Notes: generated by a model not told the origin, from the letters alone. Counted from the first letter of the stretch, positions 46,237 through 58,789 are shown. The stretch is 64,000 bases of DNA from Symbiodinium microadriaticum (GCA_001939145.1 LSRX01001506.1:62001-126000); one strand, 5' to 3'. A program made the numbers and translations.

Positions 46237-49200
46237 TGAACGTTGCAGGAGGGAGCTTGATGTGCCAGGGAAGAGCCGTGGAGGCTTGGATTTGTTTTGA
46301 GCCGAAGCGGACCGTCAGCGGACTCCAAGTTCGAACCTCTGGCCCAAACGGCTTCCAAGCCCTGCGATTGCCAGCAATCTTGCAATCATGGTCTCAAAGG
46401 TAAACTAGTCGGCGAGCAAGCGGGCCAAGATGACCAAAATGGCCTAGATTGCAAGGTTGCCAGTGGCCGACCAAGATTGCAAGATTAGCAAGATTTACTC
46501 TACAAGTAATTGTTTCCCGGCACAATGAAATGCCAGACTGGGTGGCTAGTCACGGTTTAAACTACCGAATTTCAATCCACATGGCAATCCAGCCGTGAAG
46601 CCACTGCAGCTTGAACACCGAATCATGCACAGTCGCTAGGATGAAGCATCCGGCTTTCGCTCAATATTCTTGCTTTCGACTGGCCCTGCTCCGAGTATTT
46701 TGGTACATCTGTCTGCATACCTATCCTGAACCGTAAACAAAAGGCTTCAGACAGGGCTGGCCTAGAAGTCCCCAGCTTGACAAAGGAACGCCCCCTGTTT
46801 CCATGCGCTTAGATTGTTCAATCACGAATGACAACTTTGAGTTTTGAGTTCCCTTTCATGGCCCGGAAAATCGCCAAAAACGGACTGCGTGGCCACGCGC
46901 TAACTATGGTACATGATGCGTCGACTGCGCTTAAGTTGCAGGCACATGTTTGCGATTTTGCCGGATCCTCACCTGGAGCTTCCTTCAGTAGTCAGAGAAC
47001 ACCTGAAACCTGCCCGTTCTGCGCCTCTTCCGGAATGGCCAGTTGGGAAAGACGACGATCGCGGGATCTCACCCTTTTTGGGCACGGCCTTGCGACGAAG
47101 CATTATAGATACGCTCCAACGCTCCACGAAAAATGCCGTGTAGCAGCAATGAGCCACCTGCAGACTGTCGTGCGGATGTGCAAGCTGTACTTGCTTCAAG
47201 GCTTTCGGATCCTTAAAAATTGAAACTACCGGCCTTGCGCAACAGGGAAGGATTGGGCACGCGGCACACCCATCAGCAGCTTGCACGTCAGAAGGGAACA
47301 CCAAGCCAAAGCAGTCGCGCATGCAGCATGCACGTCAGATGATGACCTGCAACCAGTGTATGCCAGCCTCTGCACTTAAAGGCGGACTGATGGTCTGCTT
47401 GATGTCGCATTCGCATGCTGTGCTCGGCTTCGCCCAAAGCATGAACAGAGGGGTGATGCGCGCACTTTTGGTTTGCAGTAGCATCCCTGATGCTCTGACT
47501 TGCACTCTGGGAGACTTGGGGAAAAGCTAGCTGCAAGGATGCTTGCTCTGCAGTTGCATGCAAGTGATCTTGAGCCAACACGTCAGCACTGTGCACCTAT
47601 GACGTGGCGCCAGGCATACACCCCACGCAGTAGCAAGGTGATCGATACACATCTCCTCCTGCTAGTATTTTGCTCCGAGCTGACGACAGCTGCGGCTCCA
47701 AACTCTGATAGTCAGCATAAGAAGCATGCCCCTGGTCAGGCTGGGTCCTTTTGTTTTTCACCCAGCCGGCTGCTCGGCGCTCTCCATGGCGCTTTGCCGG
47801 CCCTGCAGCGCCACCTGCAAGTGCGGCATTTTCCGCCGCCACATGCGTTCCAGAACAGAGAGATTGTGCGAGCAGCACCGAATGTGGGCTGGACACAAGC
47901 AAAAGGCCAAAAATAAAGTGAATGAAAGCGCGCTTCATTTGCCTTTCATTCCCCGTTCTTCTAGCCTTTTGGGAACAGCTTTATGATTGACTGGTGAACG
48001 AGGGCTTATGTGCAACAGTCAAGAGATTAGGGAACGAACCTAACAGAGAGCCAAGTTAAATTATAACGGTAAATGAACACACACACACACACACTCACAC
48101 ACACTCTACATTTAATTTGGGTTATTTGTGTTAGTTCGTTCCTGCTTTTGTTCTGTTGTGGCACAAATGACTCAACACGTCTGGATGGGCGAGATGTCAA
48201 GCCTGCTCAATGTCCTGCAAGCCTCTTCTAACCCCGAACGGAAGCCCTTGTTTGCACTCAAATACCCTGGAACCCACAACCACAATCCCCAAAACGCGAA
48301 ACTTTTGGACACAAATAATGTTCAAGCCCTTGTTTTTGGTCGTCATCATCACGTATTCAAGACGCGATCACGCCGTCCTGCCTGCTGCAACCGAAGAGGC
48401 TGCCGTCCTTCAACGGTCACTCGGTCACTCCGTGAATCTGCCAAAGATGGCCAGCTCCAGATGAAGGCTCGAGGTCCTCCCCATGCCTTGCCGGCCTTTC
48501 CTCTACGGCTCGCAGCCCGGAGTTGTCTTGCCAAGCCAAGACAGCACTGCCGCGGCCAGATTGAGAAGGTGAGAACTTCGGCAACTTGATTCGGTTGGGG
48601 TGTAACGGAAAGTGCCTGAGAAAGTGTCCGCAAAGCCTTTCTTTCTAAGCTAAAGCTCCAGGCTACTGCACATGATGGCACACGTGACTTCTTCGAAGTC
48701 TGCAGCCGAGAGATGGCAATAGGACCAGCCGGAAACAGTTCGGCGAAGTCTCGCATTATCGGGGTCGCACCGCAGCAAAGAAGGGGGTCTGCTAGCATTT
48801 GTCTCGCATAGTTGTGAATGCCAAGGCTGCAAAGAGACCCTGGACTTTGGCGCACAGTCGTCACTCTGCGGCAAGGAGTCGAGCGTAGCACTTCGAGATG
48901 TCACATCCTCCCTGCTACGAGATCATCCTTGCCATTCTGTGCTCATTTGATAATATGGAACAAGCTTGAGCGGCGGGCAACAGGCACAGCTCCTTTGGGA
49001 GACTGGGGCTGCTGTCCACGCCCTAGTCGTTCTCCAAAACCAACTCTTCAGGGATTGCGTGGTAGCTTTGGCGTCTCTCTTCCTCATGTGTCTCGTACCT
49101 GGCAACCCAGTGTGCACGTGTCAGGAATTTTCCCCTAAACCAAGAAGGCAGTGTGCTGTCAGCATGCGGGGCTCACTCGAGCAGGAGGCCAGAAAACTTG

Positions 49201-49396
49201 CAGAACTCCAAGAAGCCTTCCTGCACGCATGCCGAAAGCAGCGTATGCACCCGTGCACACAGTGACATCCCATCCTTGTTCACTGGCTCAATGGACGGGT
49301 TTGCCTTCACCTCGGGGCGGCTGGGAAACGGGAAGCCATCTTCACAAAATTTCAGATCAAACAGTCTCCTGCACATCCGAGCTTCTGACCGCTTGC
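46237..49396. other. Stretch with only weak coding signs
   Basis: The best candidate is a minus-strand frame beginning at 47938 (MKRAFIHFIFGLLLVSSPHS) that looks like a secretory signal peptide, cleaved perhaps after LLAQS. Nothing following is recognisable. A minus-strand segment at 47320-47180 (DPKALKQVQLAHPHDS) is also possible. Minus-strand frames at 48350-48890 and 49173-49445 are open but not convincing. Confidence 0.3.
48077..48105. repeat. (AC)n microsatellite
   Basis: AC run interrupted by two CT steps. Confidence 0.9.
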
Positions 49397-50125
49397 TTAA
49401 ACTTGCTCCGCATCCAGTTGAAGATCGGGGCCTTGAACGTGGCACGAGTCTTGCACTGACTCAAGATAGAGGAGCTCAAGGGTCGAGAGACTCACTAACA
49501 CCCTGAGCCTGGGAGCGTCTGTTTCGCTGGGACCCCAACTTCCAGGCTCGATGGGCAACCCGAGGCGGCTGCGACAGAAGCAGCCATCCACGAAAAGAGC
49601 AACAGGGCAGGGCACAGGTGGCACAGCGGGCAGGGGAAAGTGTGCAGAGGGGAGAGGGAGAGAGGCCGCAACAAGATCGGGTTTGTGGTCTTGACATGCA
49701 GCGCGCCCGCCTTTTATTTTGTACATCATCTTGAGAGCCTTGCTTGCGACACTGGCACGGTCGCAGAAGATTAGACAGACTGATGCATCTAAGTCTGCTG
49801 CGATGGCTCTCCCAGAGGGCACAGCCGGTGCCTGACAGCTGCACAAGAATGCATGCTGAAGTCCTCTCCGAGCAAAACGGAGCTCCAATATGGGTATGTC
49901 CGACACGAAACGATGCTCCCAGACGTCAGGCCATCTATTGTCTGTGGCACTGCAGCTGACCTGCTCCAACTCCTCCCAGATCTTTTCCAGGGTGTCTTGT
50001 TGGAATTCTTAGCTGCTCGTGGTTACAGGCCCACACACCGGATCTCACCGGTCACAAAGGCCACCACTGTTTCTACCGATCAGCTTTTCGACGATGCGGT
50101 GTCGCTTGGCAGGATCCGGGGCTTC
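49397..50125 (-). CDS. Multi-exon protein of unknown function
   Basis: Exon 50125-50065 (enters TGCAG|G) reads APDPAKRHRIVEKLIGRNS and leaves by GT; a short intron ends CTAAG, and exon 50007-49961 continues FQQDTLEKIWEELEQ, then GT. The join keeps frame and gives a smooth charged helix. Further coding is likely at about 49925-49840 (WPDVWEHRFVSDIPILELRF) and 49800-49720 (SVASKALKMMYKIKGG). The first exon might extend upstream to PLVVAPLTWAVVQ. The first part weakly recalls the helical core of Ras-type exchange factors, but I would not name it. The end at 49397 is simply the end of the open frame. Confidence 0.5.
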
Positions 50126-51368
50126 CTGCACAACAGCCCAGGTCAGTGGCGCTACAACTAGCGGGAAGATGCAGTATCCAGCGCTTCAAAACTCGACACA
50201 GGTAGGTCGTTCAGTGTCCTGCACGCCCGGGGTTCCACCCATCATCTTCATCAGTGAGTTCCGCCTCAGATCGGCAAATGCTTGTCTGCATGCAAGCAAT
50301 GTCGTGAACTTCGGAGCTTGAACCTGCATGAACCTGCAGGCCGCAGTACATCATGCAGCTGCACCTGGTCATCTTTCGCTCCTCCTCTTGCGCTTGTTGC
50401 TGCTCCTGCAAGCACACAGAATCTTATCAGAATTGCGATAACAACGGATGTATGTGCTGAAGTTATTGCCGGATAGTGGTCAAAGGTTGGTGCTGCAGAT
50501 AGGGGAGCAGGCCTACATCTAACGAGGGGTCATTACGTCCTTGGCAATCTGAGAAGCCAGAACGCTTTTGGTCGGATCCACTTTGGCATCAAAGCAATAC
50601 TTGCCTGGCATGGTCGGAAATGAACAGGAGGCTGCATGAGGCCCGACAGGTCTAGTCTAGTATGGTCTTGCTAGTGGCGAAATCTGCACGAAGCATCACA
50701 AAGCCATGCCCAGCCCACGGTTTTGAGAGCCGAAGGGCAAATCCACCGTGAAGCGCGCTTTGGAAGTGGATGGTTGCTGCGGCACGGCAGAAGATAATTG
50801 ATCCCATCTTTCCAAAGTTTTGGGACGGCTTTGCCGTTTGCTGCTCTGGGCCGCAGGCGTAAGATCCGCCATACTTGACCGATTGGCACACTCGATCGCG
50901 CTCCCACTTTTGGCGAGTCTGCGCACGGTGCGATTGGCACACATCTCGGTCAGAATTGCTCCCGGTACGACCTACCATGCTAGATCATGCTAGATACAAA
51001 TTCTCGTCGAGTCATATCCCTGACCAACCATGACAAACTATCCTGCCGTAAGCCTGCTCCAGCGCGGGCAAGACAACTGGGACAGGATGTTTGTAAAGTG
51101 CAGACCTGGGAGGGAACAGAAGCCACGATTCTTACCTCGGGCAGTGAAGCGGGTCTCCGGCTCGTGGAGGGATATTGAAGCAGGTTTAACATCCTCGCTG
51201 GTCCCAGCAGCGACGCTCAGGCCTTGGATGGCGGCTAGCGTACTCACCTCGGGGCCTTCCCGTTGTTTCTACCAGTAAATATTTCGGTATGATTGGACTT
51301 CTGCAAAGCAGGCGTCAGGGGTCGAAGTTCGCAAGGAGCGAAGCAGCGAAGCCCGAGCCCGTGGCCAG
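50126..51368. other. Unresolved stretch
   Basis: No supported gene, repeat or signal. Confidence 0.35.
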
Positions 51369-51600
51369 CTATGGCCAACGTATGCCGGTACGGCAAAATC
51401 TCTCCTGAGAACCGGTCGGATCCTCTTGCAAGGCCCTAAGATCGGTACGTCCGTCCTTCCCGTCTTCTGGGAGTCCGCGGCTGCAAATCCTTGGCAGCTT
51501 CTGCTGCGCTGCGCTTGTCTGAGATGATTCACAGTACTCGCAGTACTCGCTGAGCCCTTTACCATCCATGCTCGAAACTCCTTTCACTTTCACAGATGGA
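51369..51600 (-). CDS. Candidate exon of an unknown protein
   Basis: The minus-strand frame reads MATPSVKVKGVSSMDGKGLS, then EYCEYCESSQTSAAQQKLPR and a charged segment DLRALQEDPTGSQERF. It is protein-like and fits the strand of the other genes, but splice borders are not fixed. Confidence 0.3.
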
Positions 51601-52926
51601 GTTGCCATGGACAGGAAAAGATAGAGCCACATCCTCCCAATCACGCTTTGGCTCCAAAGCCTCCAAAGCCTTAGCGTCGACTCTCGACGGAAGCAAGCAG
51701 AGGCCAATTCAGGAAGATCCACGGCACACGGTCTTGCTCCGAAGTCGAATCAGACGCTATGCTGCTTCCTGCATCTGTCATCACAGTAGGCCCCTGACCA
51801 TGGCTCCACATGCACTCGGCCATGTCACTCTCTGCACTTCTGGCTTGACATGAGCCACATGGCCACAAAAGAAAACACCAACCGCTCCCGTGCCGGGCTC
51901 ACGCGCACGGGCATCGCGCCGGCACCCAACCAACCCTTTTGCTTCAACTCTACGAGTTGGGTTGTGCGCACAGGATTTGGAAATAAATTCTGCGATCAAA
52001 GGCCGACGGCATGCCGCAACTTGTATACGACTGCATGACGACCATGACCCAAGAATAGCAGGATGCAACATCAAACACTTCGGAGTGAGTGCGCCCTGTA
52101 GGGACGTCGTGGCGCAACCGAAAACACGCCTCTTGCTCGACAGAAGCAGAAGTCGCGGGCAGGTGCTCAATTATCAAACATGTAATTGGCGGAGATTTCG
52201 ACCTTCTTGCACCTTCTCCGATCTTCTGCTCCGGTCGCCCAAGGCAACGAAGGTCTCTGCCGGCCGTGCTATCTTCAAGCAAGCTAGGTTGACGTGGCCA
52301 AGTCTTAACTTCCAGCTTTGTGCACCTGCTGATCGAGCTAATTATCCGTCTTATTCAAGGATTGATGCACGGGACTGCTATGGTAAGCCTGTCCAGACTG
52401 CACGGCCGTCTGGCACCCTGCCACGGCGTGTCAAAGAGTCGAGCAACGTTGTGCACTCAAAAGCAGACGTGGTGAACCTGCTCGAGCGGCTCCTATGGTC
52501 TACGGCCGCTGCGTTGCCATATTGAGCACGTGCCTATGTTCATTGTCATCTAACAACAAACAACGGGGGACACCCCGTCAGAATAGGTTCAGTCTTTTGT
52601 TGCCAAGCGCTTTATCGCAGCAGCGGCGAAAGCACTTTTCAAAGGTTACGGGAGGCTCAATCAGCCTCCTCTGTGTCCGAAGTGTGCATGCACTAGGACG
52701 ATCACTGCCCTTCTGCATCAAAATCCCGTCAAGTCTCAGATGCCTCGCTGCCTCCCTGCTTCCAAGGGGCTGGGCAGCATGCGGCATGCCAGGTAGCTTT
52801 GCTTTCGCTGTGTTCTTCGATTGCACTGTGCATGAGCGCCTAGGACCCTGTTGGAACTTGAAGAATGCGGGTATGAATATAGGTATAGATATAGTTTTAG
52901 ATACAGGTACAGGTACCGATAATGAC

Positions 52927-52980
52927 ATAGATATAGATATAGATATAGATATAGATATAGATATAGATATAGATATAGAT
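52927..52980. repeat. (ATAGAT)9 hexanucleotide repeat
   Basis: Nine uninterrupted copies of ATAGAT, with related ATAGGT/ACAGGT words just upstream (52870-52920). Confidence 0.95.
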
Positions 52981-54615
52981 GTCTGATGATATAGAGACAT
53001 ATAGATACAAACATATGTCTGGCTGCCGATGGCGAGACTAGCTCTGGTGAGATGACATGCAGCTGCCACGAAGGCCATCCTGGCACGTTCGAAGTTCGAC
53101 CATCTTCGCAGCTAAATGCCTTGCACTGTGGCACTGCTTGCCTACACCGGGCTGAGAGGCTGGACATCGCCGCCGTCAGAATTTGAATGATGGACCTTGG
53201 TGACAGTCTCTCTTCTCACGGCGGCTGTATGAATCTGTCTTCCTGGGCATCTTGCAGTGCTGGAGTAGAGGCGTCTCCTCACCTTGAACTGCTGCAACCA
53301 CACACGGCTTTGGCAGAACACGCCAGCACAAGATCACCCTGTGTAAGAACATGCAAACGGCATATGTAGCACTGCTGGTTGCAATCCACTCCCACTCCCC
53401 TGAAATACCATTGTGGCCTACAGAGGCCGTCTCTCAGGTGTGCAGGTGTGTTGCTGAAGAACCGCAGAGGGGTTCGGGGGCGGCACGACTACTTGCTGCA
53501 AGCAGTGTGCATCTTTGCCGCATGCACTGGTTGAGTGGGAGAACATGACAGCGCAGGAACATCGCCAAGCTGGAACAAGCCTGAGGTTCCGCACTATGTA
53601 ACCAACTCCCATCATCAGAACTCCAACGCCGACACCGACAGCAGCCTAGCAGTCAGCTCGGGTTGAGAAGAAGCTGCAGATCCGACAGCATCTGCAGTGA
53701 ATCATGAGCTTCGCACCCCAATTAGGATAGACTGCACCAAGCCACTGTCCTGCAAGAGTTTCAGCAAGAACAACTTGAAACAAAATCCGCTTTGCCAAGA
53801 TATCGACAGTGGCTTGGCCTCTTCGATCTCCGGAACCTCATTGACTTGCTCGCAAATCGGACAAGCACACTGCTTCTTACTCGGACAGAGGGTCTGGCTG
53901 CGGTCTCGTTGTTGACCGTGGTGGTGGTAGTAGACGTGGTGACATTGGTGTCATTGGCATCGGTAATGTTGGTAATGTTGGCCTGTGGCATGAAGCCGCA
54001 TGCTCTGAACCCCCTGTTCTTGTTCCACCAATTTTGGGGTAGACTACTCGGCCACATTGCCTCTACCTCTGCTAACGGCAGTGTTTGACAATCCTCACTC
54101 AGCTTGCAAAAGCATTGAACTACTGGGGTTAAGGGGAGAAGCTCGCAAAAAATTGCCCCGACTCTATGTCAAAGAAGCTGTCTGCACGTTTCAACCAGTA
54201 CGCCGACTGTCACGAAGGAGCCGGGTTTCCTTGCCTTTAACACACACTTTTAGCTTTGATTCTCACCAAAGTGTCGCGACTCAAGGTTCCCACAACTCTC
54301 AGGACTCGTGGCACCTGGGGCCCAGCTTAAACGCAGTATATTGCTCGGAGAGAATCGTCGAACTTATCCCATATGCTACCAGCACGCGCATGCAAGTATC
54401 GCTCTGTGTGGCGCGGTCGCAGGTGAGGGAGATGGATGGACATGCGGAGAGACGACGCCAGATGGACCGGGGACAGAGGAGACACCAAGGGCGAGAGAAG
54501 GCGAGAGAGATGGACCGAAGCAAGGAGAGGAAAGGGATGGAACAGCGATTCGGGCTGATTAAGGGAGCTCGCACGAGACAATGACAGAGAGAGAGACAGC
54601 GAAAGAGGAAGAGAG

Positions 54616-54618
<3 letters not shown>

Positions 54619-54656
<38 letters not shown>
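54619..54656. repeat. (GA)n microsatellite
   Basis: About 19 GA units inside a purine-rich stretch (54420-54690) that opens long frames on both strands by chance. Confidence 0.9.
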
Positions 54657-54661
<5 letters not shown>

Positions 54662-54803
54662 GAGAGAGAGAAGAGCGAGAGAGCCGGAGCGAACAGGAAG
54701 AGCATGAAGCCGGAGCCGGCGAGGGTCATTGAGCCCGGCGGAAGAGGCTGCAGACAGATCAAAGACTCCTTCAGGCGTCCAGCCTCGGGCTGAGTGGTAT
54801 CCG

Positions 54804-55380
54804 TCAGCTCGATCTGAGCAACACATGCCCGTCAAAACGGGGTACAGCCGTGAATAAGTCGTTCAGAAAGAGTCGGTAAGCCAAGGCCCGCGCACTCTCG
54901 ATGATGACGTCTGCGTTCAGGGCTTGTGACAAGGCCCCGGTCTGCGAGGCAAGATGCAGACATATGCAGACTGCATCCAATGCTCATAAGATCCAAAACC
55001 AATTCGGGGTAGCTCTGAGCTGCCCACTTCCGAAGCATTTTGCAAGACCCTCGGGCGACTGTGCATCTATGCGTCCGTACCAGGCAGTTGCAACAAGCAG
55101 TCGTCCTTGAGCTGAGCCTCATGCTGCACCAGAGTTGATAACTCTTGAAGGCCCTGCTCGCTGTACTCAAAGGCGTTTTCTGTGGAGTCCTCTCCTGCAG
55201 ATGGCTTCTGTACACCAGCAAAGTTGCGGTGCGCTGCAGCAAAGGTGCAGGACAGTCCTGTGGTCTGGTTCTGTGATGATGTCTCGTTTGATTCCGGGGC
55301 CGCCGGAACCACATCTTCCCAGGAAGAACCGTTCGGAGGCCTCACAAAACAGCCAAACTCTGAGATGCGCAGCACCGCCT
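54804..55380 (-). CDS. 3' exons of an unknown acidic/helical protein
   Basis: Three exons join in frame. The upstream one, ending at 55081, reads STENAFEYSEQGLQELSTLV, QHEAQLKDDCLLQLPG and leaves by GTACGG. Exon 55049-55000 gives SCKMLRKWAAQSYPEL and leaves by GTTTTG. Exon 54941-54804 gives TGALSQALNADVIIESARAL, AYRLFLNDLFTAVPRF and a stop. The spliced C-terminus is a plausible helical bundle. The 5' border of the first exon is uncertain (an acceptor lies near 55370), and further exons may lie up to about 55900 (AEVAAQGGRLLQADDG). I recognise no family. Here the two resolved donors are GT, unlike most in the window. Confidence 0.6.
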
Positions 55381-56314
55381 CTGGGGCACTGGGCGCCCGG
55401 TGTCAGTAACTAAGTTGTATCCAGTGTTCTCTCACAAGCAGCCACAGCTATGGATGCCCAGAGTGCACCACGAAGGCTAGTCGTACTGGTTACACGGTCG
55501 GGGCCCTGCTGGATCCATGGGCCTTAGCCAGAGCCTGTCTTAGCAGCGCTGCTCTGCCACTGACCACCGTCACAGATTTATAAGGTCCATGCGGGGCTCC
55601 AGACTCGGAGAAAGCCTGGCGATTTCACATCCCCTGTTTGAGCGTTCTTGGACGGCCTTCATCTCGCCTCTCCAGGCACAGGCTCTGGATTCGGCTCCAC
55701 GATCTGGAAGATTAGAGACCTCATGCTTACGGCCCCGAAACCGGTAACCAGTGACGGCAATCACAGCCTGCTCCTTCTGCACGGCCCCTTTTGCTCAGAC
55801 CTGGGCACTCCGTCATCAGCCTGCAGCAGACGTCCACCTTGGGCAGCAACTTCCGCCTGACTCAAAGCCACGTAGTCTCAAGTGCAAGACAGCCTGCTGA
55901 AATTCAGTCCCTTTCTGTGGCACTCATTTGGCAGGTTCTCATCGGGGCAGGTTTAAAAGCGCTGCTAACGGATGGGAGAGCATCCCGCGTTTCAAAGCTG
56001 CACTGCTATTCCAGCTTCTGTCCGGCCCTCGTCTCTTCATGAATGCCGGCCGCATCGCGAGAGTCTCGTGTCCACCGAAGGCGAATGCTCGAGCATTGTC
56101 TACGCAGTTCCAACAGATACAAAGCGGCACTAGCATTGGTTCAAGACATGTCGTATCACATGCTCATCAAGCTGTACAGCAAACAGCTAAACACCTCATG
56201 CTGATTCTCAAGTCCTGTCACTACAGCCTAAGGGCGGAAGGGCTTTTTTAGGTTTGGCCAAACGGTTTTTCTTTAAAAGGTTTGGCCGGACCTTCGGTTG
56301 AGTTTGAGTTGCCG

Positions 56315-56872
56315 CAAGCTATTGGGGAAGGACCACCTGCAGGGTCTTCATTTGCAGCAAGCTATTGGGGGAAACGCCATTCGTGGGCTCTTTCTTGCAG
56401 CAAGCTATTGGGGAAATCCCATTTGTAATCCCATTTGAGGGGTCTTTTTCTGCAGCAAGCTATTGGGGATGTCCTAGTTCTGGGCTTTCCTTTTGTTCCG
56501 CTATTGGCGAAGGACCACCGGCAGGGTCTTCTTTTGCAGCAAGCTAATCGGGAAATGCCATCCGTAGAGTCCTTTTTTTTGCAGCAAGCTATTGAGGAAA
56601 TCACCCATTTGTGGTGTCTTCTTCTGCAGCAAGCTATTGGGGATGTCCCAGCTCTGGGCTTTCTTTTGTTCAGGACCACCTGCAGGGTCTTCTTTTGCAG
56701 CAAGCTATTGGGCAATTTCCACTCGTAGGGTCCGTTTTTGCAGTAATTTATTCGGGAAATCCTATTTGTAATCCCGTTTGCGGGGTCTTTTTCTTGGGGA
56801 AATCCTATTTGTAATCCCGTTTGCGGGGTCTTTTTCTTGCAGCAAGCTTTTGGGGATGTTTGAAAAGAAACT
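56315..56872. repeat. Tandem array with repeated GCAGCAAGCTATTGGGG core
   Basis: The core recurs near 56354, 56397, 56452, 56536, 56581, 56624, 56695 and 56840, at spacings of about 43-145 bp. Each core follows a pyrimidine tract of the form GGGTCTTCTTTTGCAG. An exact internal duplication with a 43-bp period covers 56755-56839. On both strands the array yields repetitive frames (LLQQAIGD on plus; SPIACC on minus) that I regard as by-products. Confidence 0.9.
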
Positions 56873-57600
56873 CACATGCTGTCAAGCAAGCTTGCACAAA
56901 CGGGGGGTGGGTGGGGCGCAGCCCCCCGCTTGCAAACATACTGCTCGCATGGTGACTGGAGGGGTTTCAACAAAAAAGGACTCATATTACGCATGGCGGG
57001 CTTCAAAAAACGACTCAGAGGCTGTCAAGCAAGCTTGCACACGGCTCAAAACAGCGGGGGGGTTGGGGGGGGGTGCCCTCCCCATTTGCAAACAGAATGC
57101 TCGCATGGTTGGTTTCAAAAAAAGACTCATATGCTGTCAAGCAAGCTTGCGCAAGCGGGGGGTTGGTGGGGCGCACCCCCCCCCCTGTTTGCAAACATAC
57201 CGCTCCCATGGTGAATGAGGCGGTTTCAATAAGACTCATAATATGCATGCCAAGCTGCAAAAACGACACAGAGGCTGTCAAGCAAGCTGGCACACGGCTT
57301 AGAACAGTGGGGGGGGGTTGGGGGGGCGCAGCCCCTCCCCATTTGCAAACACAATGCTCGCATGGTTGGTTTCATAAAAAAATTCACATGCTGTCAAGCA
57401 AGCTTGCACAAGCGGGGGTTGGTGGGGCGCAGCCCCCCCCGCTTGCAAACATACTGCTCGCATGGTAAAAGGGGGGGTGCAAAAAGACTCATATCATGCA
57501 AGGCGGGTTTCAGCTTAAGACAGCGGGGGAGGGGAGGGGAGGGTTGGCCGCAGACACCCCTCCCCCATTTGCAAACACAATGCTCGCATGGTCTGTTATC
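56873..57600. repeat. Higher-order repeat of about 256 bp with GC-rich hairpin cores
   Basis: The word GCTGTCAAGCAAGCTTGC starts near 56877, 57133 and 57390 (type A) and, in a variant GAGGCTGTCAAGCAAGCT, near 57019 and 57273 (type B). A-to-A spacing is 256-257 bp. Each half holds a G-rich run and matching C-rich run; for example CAAGCGGGGG at 57409-57418 pairs with CCCCCGCTTG at 57436-57445. Each ends with TTTGCAAAC or GCTTGCAAAC and a GCTCGCATGGT word. Confidence 0.92.
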
Positions 57601-57839
57601 ATCCCGCTGCCACCGTCCTCACCGCCGTCATTGTCATCTTCATCTTCATGCACATCTTCATCGCCATTATCAGCAGGTGCATGTGAGCATGCATGAATGC
57701 ATGTATATGTACATGCAATGGATGTGATCTAAACGTCTTCCAACTGATGCCCTAGGCCCGAGTGTGTCTGGATCCAAAATACTGAGCAGTTTCTATGCGA
57801 TGGTTGAGGACACCACAGTCACCGGGCTAGACTTGACGG

Positions 57840-58200
57840 CAACCCGGGAAAACCACAGGACCAAGGAACCAAAAACAACGAAGCAAGTCGAGAACCAAGC
57901 ACTGGACACCACGGGACCGAGGGACCAGAGAACCGAGCAAGCAGAGAGGGAGTCAACCAGAGAACCAAGGAAAACCAACGAGCAAGGACCACAAGAACCC
58001 AGGGACCGGAGAACCCGAGGACCGGCGGACCAGAGGACCACGTGACCAAAGGACCAGGGCACCAGCGGATCGGAGAACCGGAAAACAGACGAGCAACGGG
58101 CACAAGAACCAAAGAACCCAAGACCAGAGGACCAGCGGACCAAAGGACCAGAGGACCAGGGACCAGAGGACCAGCGGACCAGCGAACCAAGGGCCTAGCC
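57840..58200. repeat. GGACCAGAGGACC-type short tandem array
   Basis: Dense 9-10 bp degenerate units (GGACCAGAG, GGACCAGCG, GGACCAAAG, GAACCAAGA). The array is most regular at 58100-58195. Frames are open on both strands because the unit lacks stops, giving PRDQRT-type text on plus and GPLVLWSAG-type text on minus. Confidence 0.9.
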
Positions 58201-58789
58201 AAACCTTCTACAAACCCCACTTTGGCCAAGCCGTTTAAAAGAAAAAACCCGGGACCCCACTACAGCCGCCTGCAATAAACTGACAAGCTGCTTGAAGACT
58301 ATGCTCCTGCTACTTAGTTCAAACTCATAAGATACATGACAAGGACATATGTCTTAACTGATAATCGTGCCAGGCTTGCTCTGCTTTGCACAGAGACAAT
58401 CTTGATGCGCGAGGGGTCGATCTGCAGCCTTGGACAGCCAAGACCAGTGCCGGACATCCAGCGGTTCTGGAACAGCAAAAGCAGTTTCTGCCCTCTTTGA
58501 ACGATGCGCAGGTCCTAAATCCAAGCATCCGACAGCGTTGCGACATTGTTTATGACGGCATCTCCGTCGAAGGTGCTGAAGGGCACGGCCCTCAGGGCGA
58601 AGGAGGAAGCTTTTTGAAACACCAGGCAATCCGATACCAAAAAAGGGATTGCACATGGTCGAAGAAGCGAAATGCCTGCTTCCGTGGCGAATTCATCAAG
58701 TGCTGGCATCTGGGGGCCCTTGCACGGTCATTGAGATCTGAACCACCTGGCTCGCCCACAATCGGAGACCCCTTTGACGAGCCGCATGA

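Noticed and set aside
51890-52525. Plus-strand 211-codon open frame
   Set aside because: Composition is Arg/Ser/Cys-rich and irregular, as in chance frames of GC-balanced DNA; no family and no splice context.
54299-54835. Minus-strand 178-codon frame with SLSLSL repeats
   Set aside because: Created by the (GA)n microsatellite and flanking purine-rich DNA.
57764-58278. Repetitive frames on both strands over the GGACC array, like a collagen- or proline-type protein
   Set aside because: Frames on both strands are open only because the repeat unit lacks stops; no start context or flanking exons.
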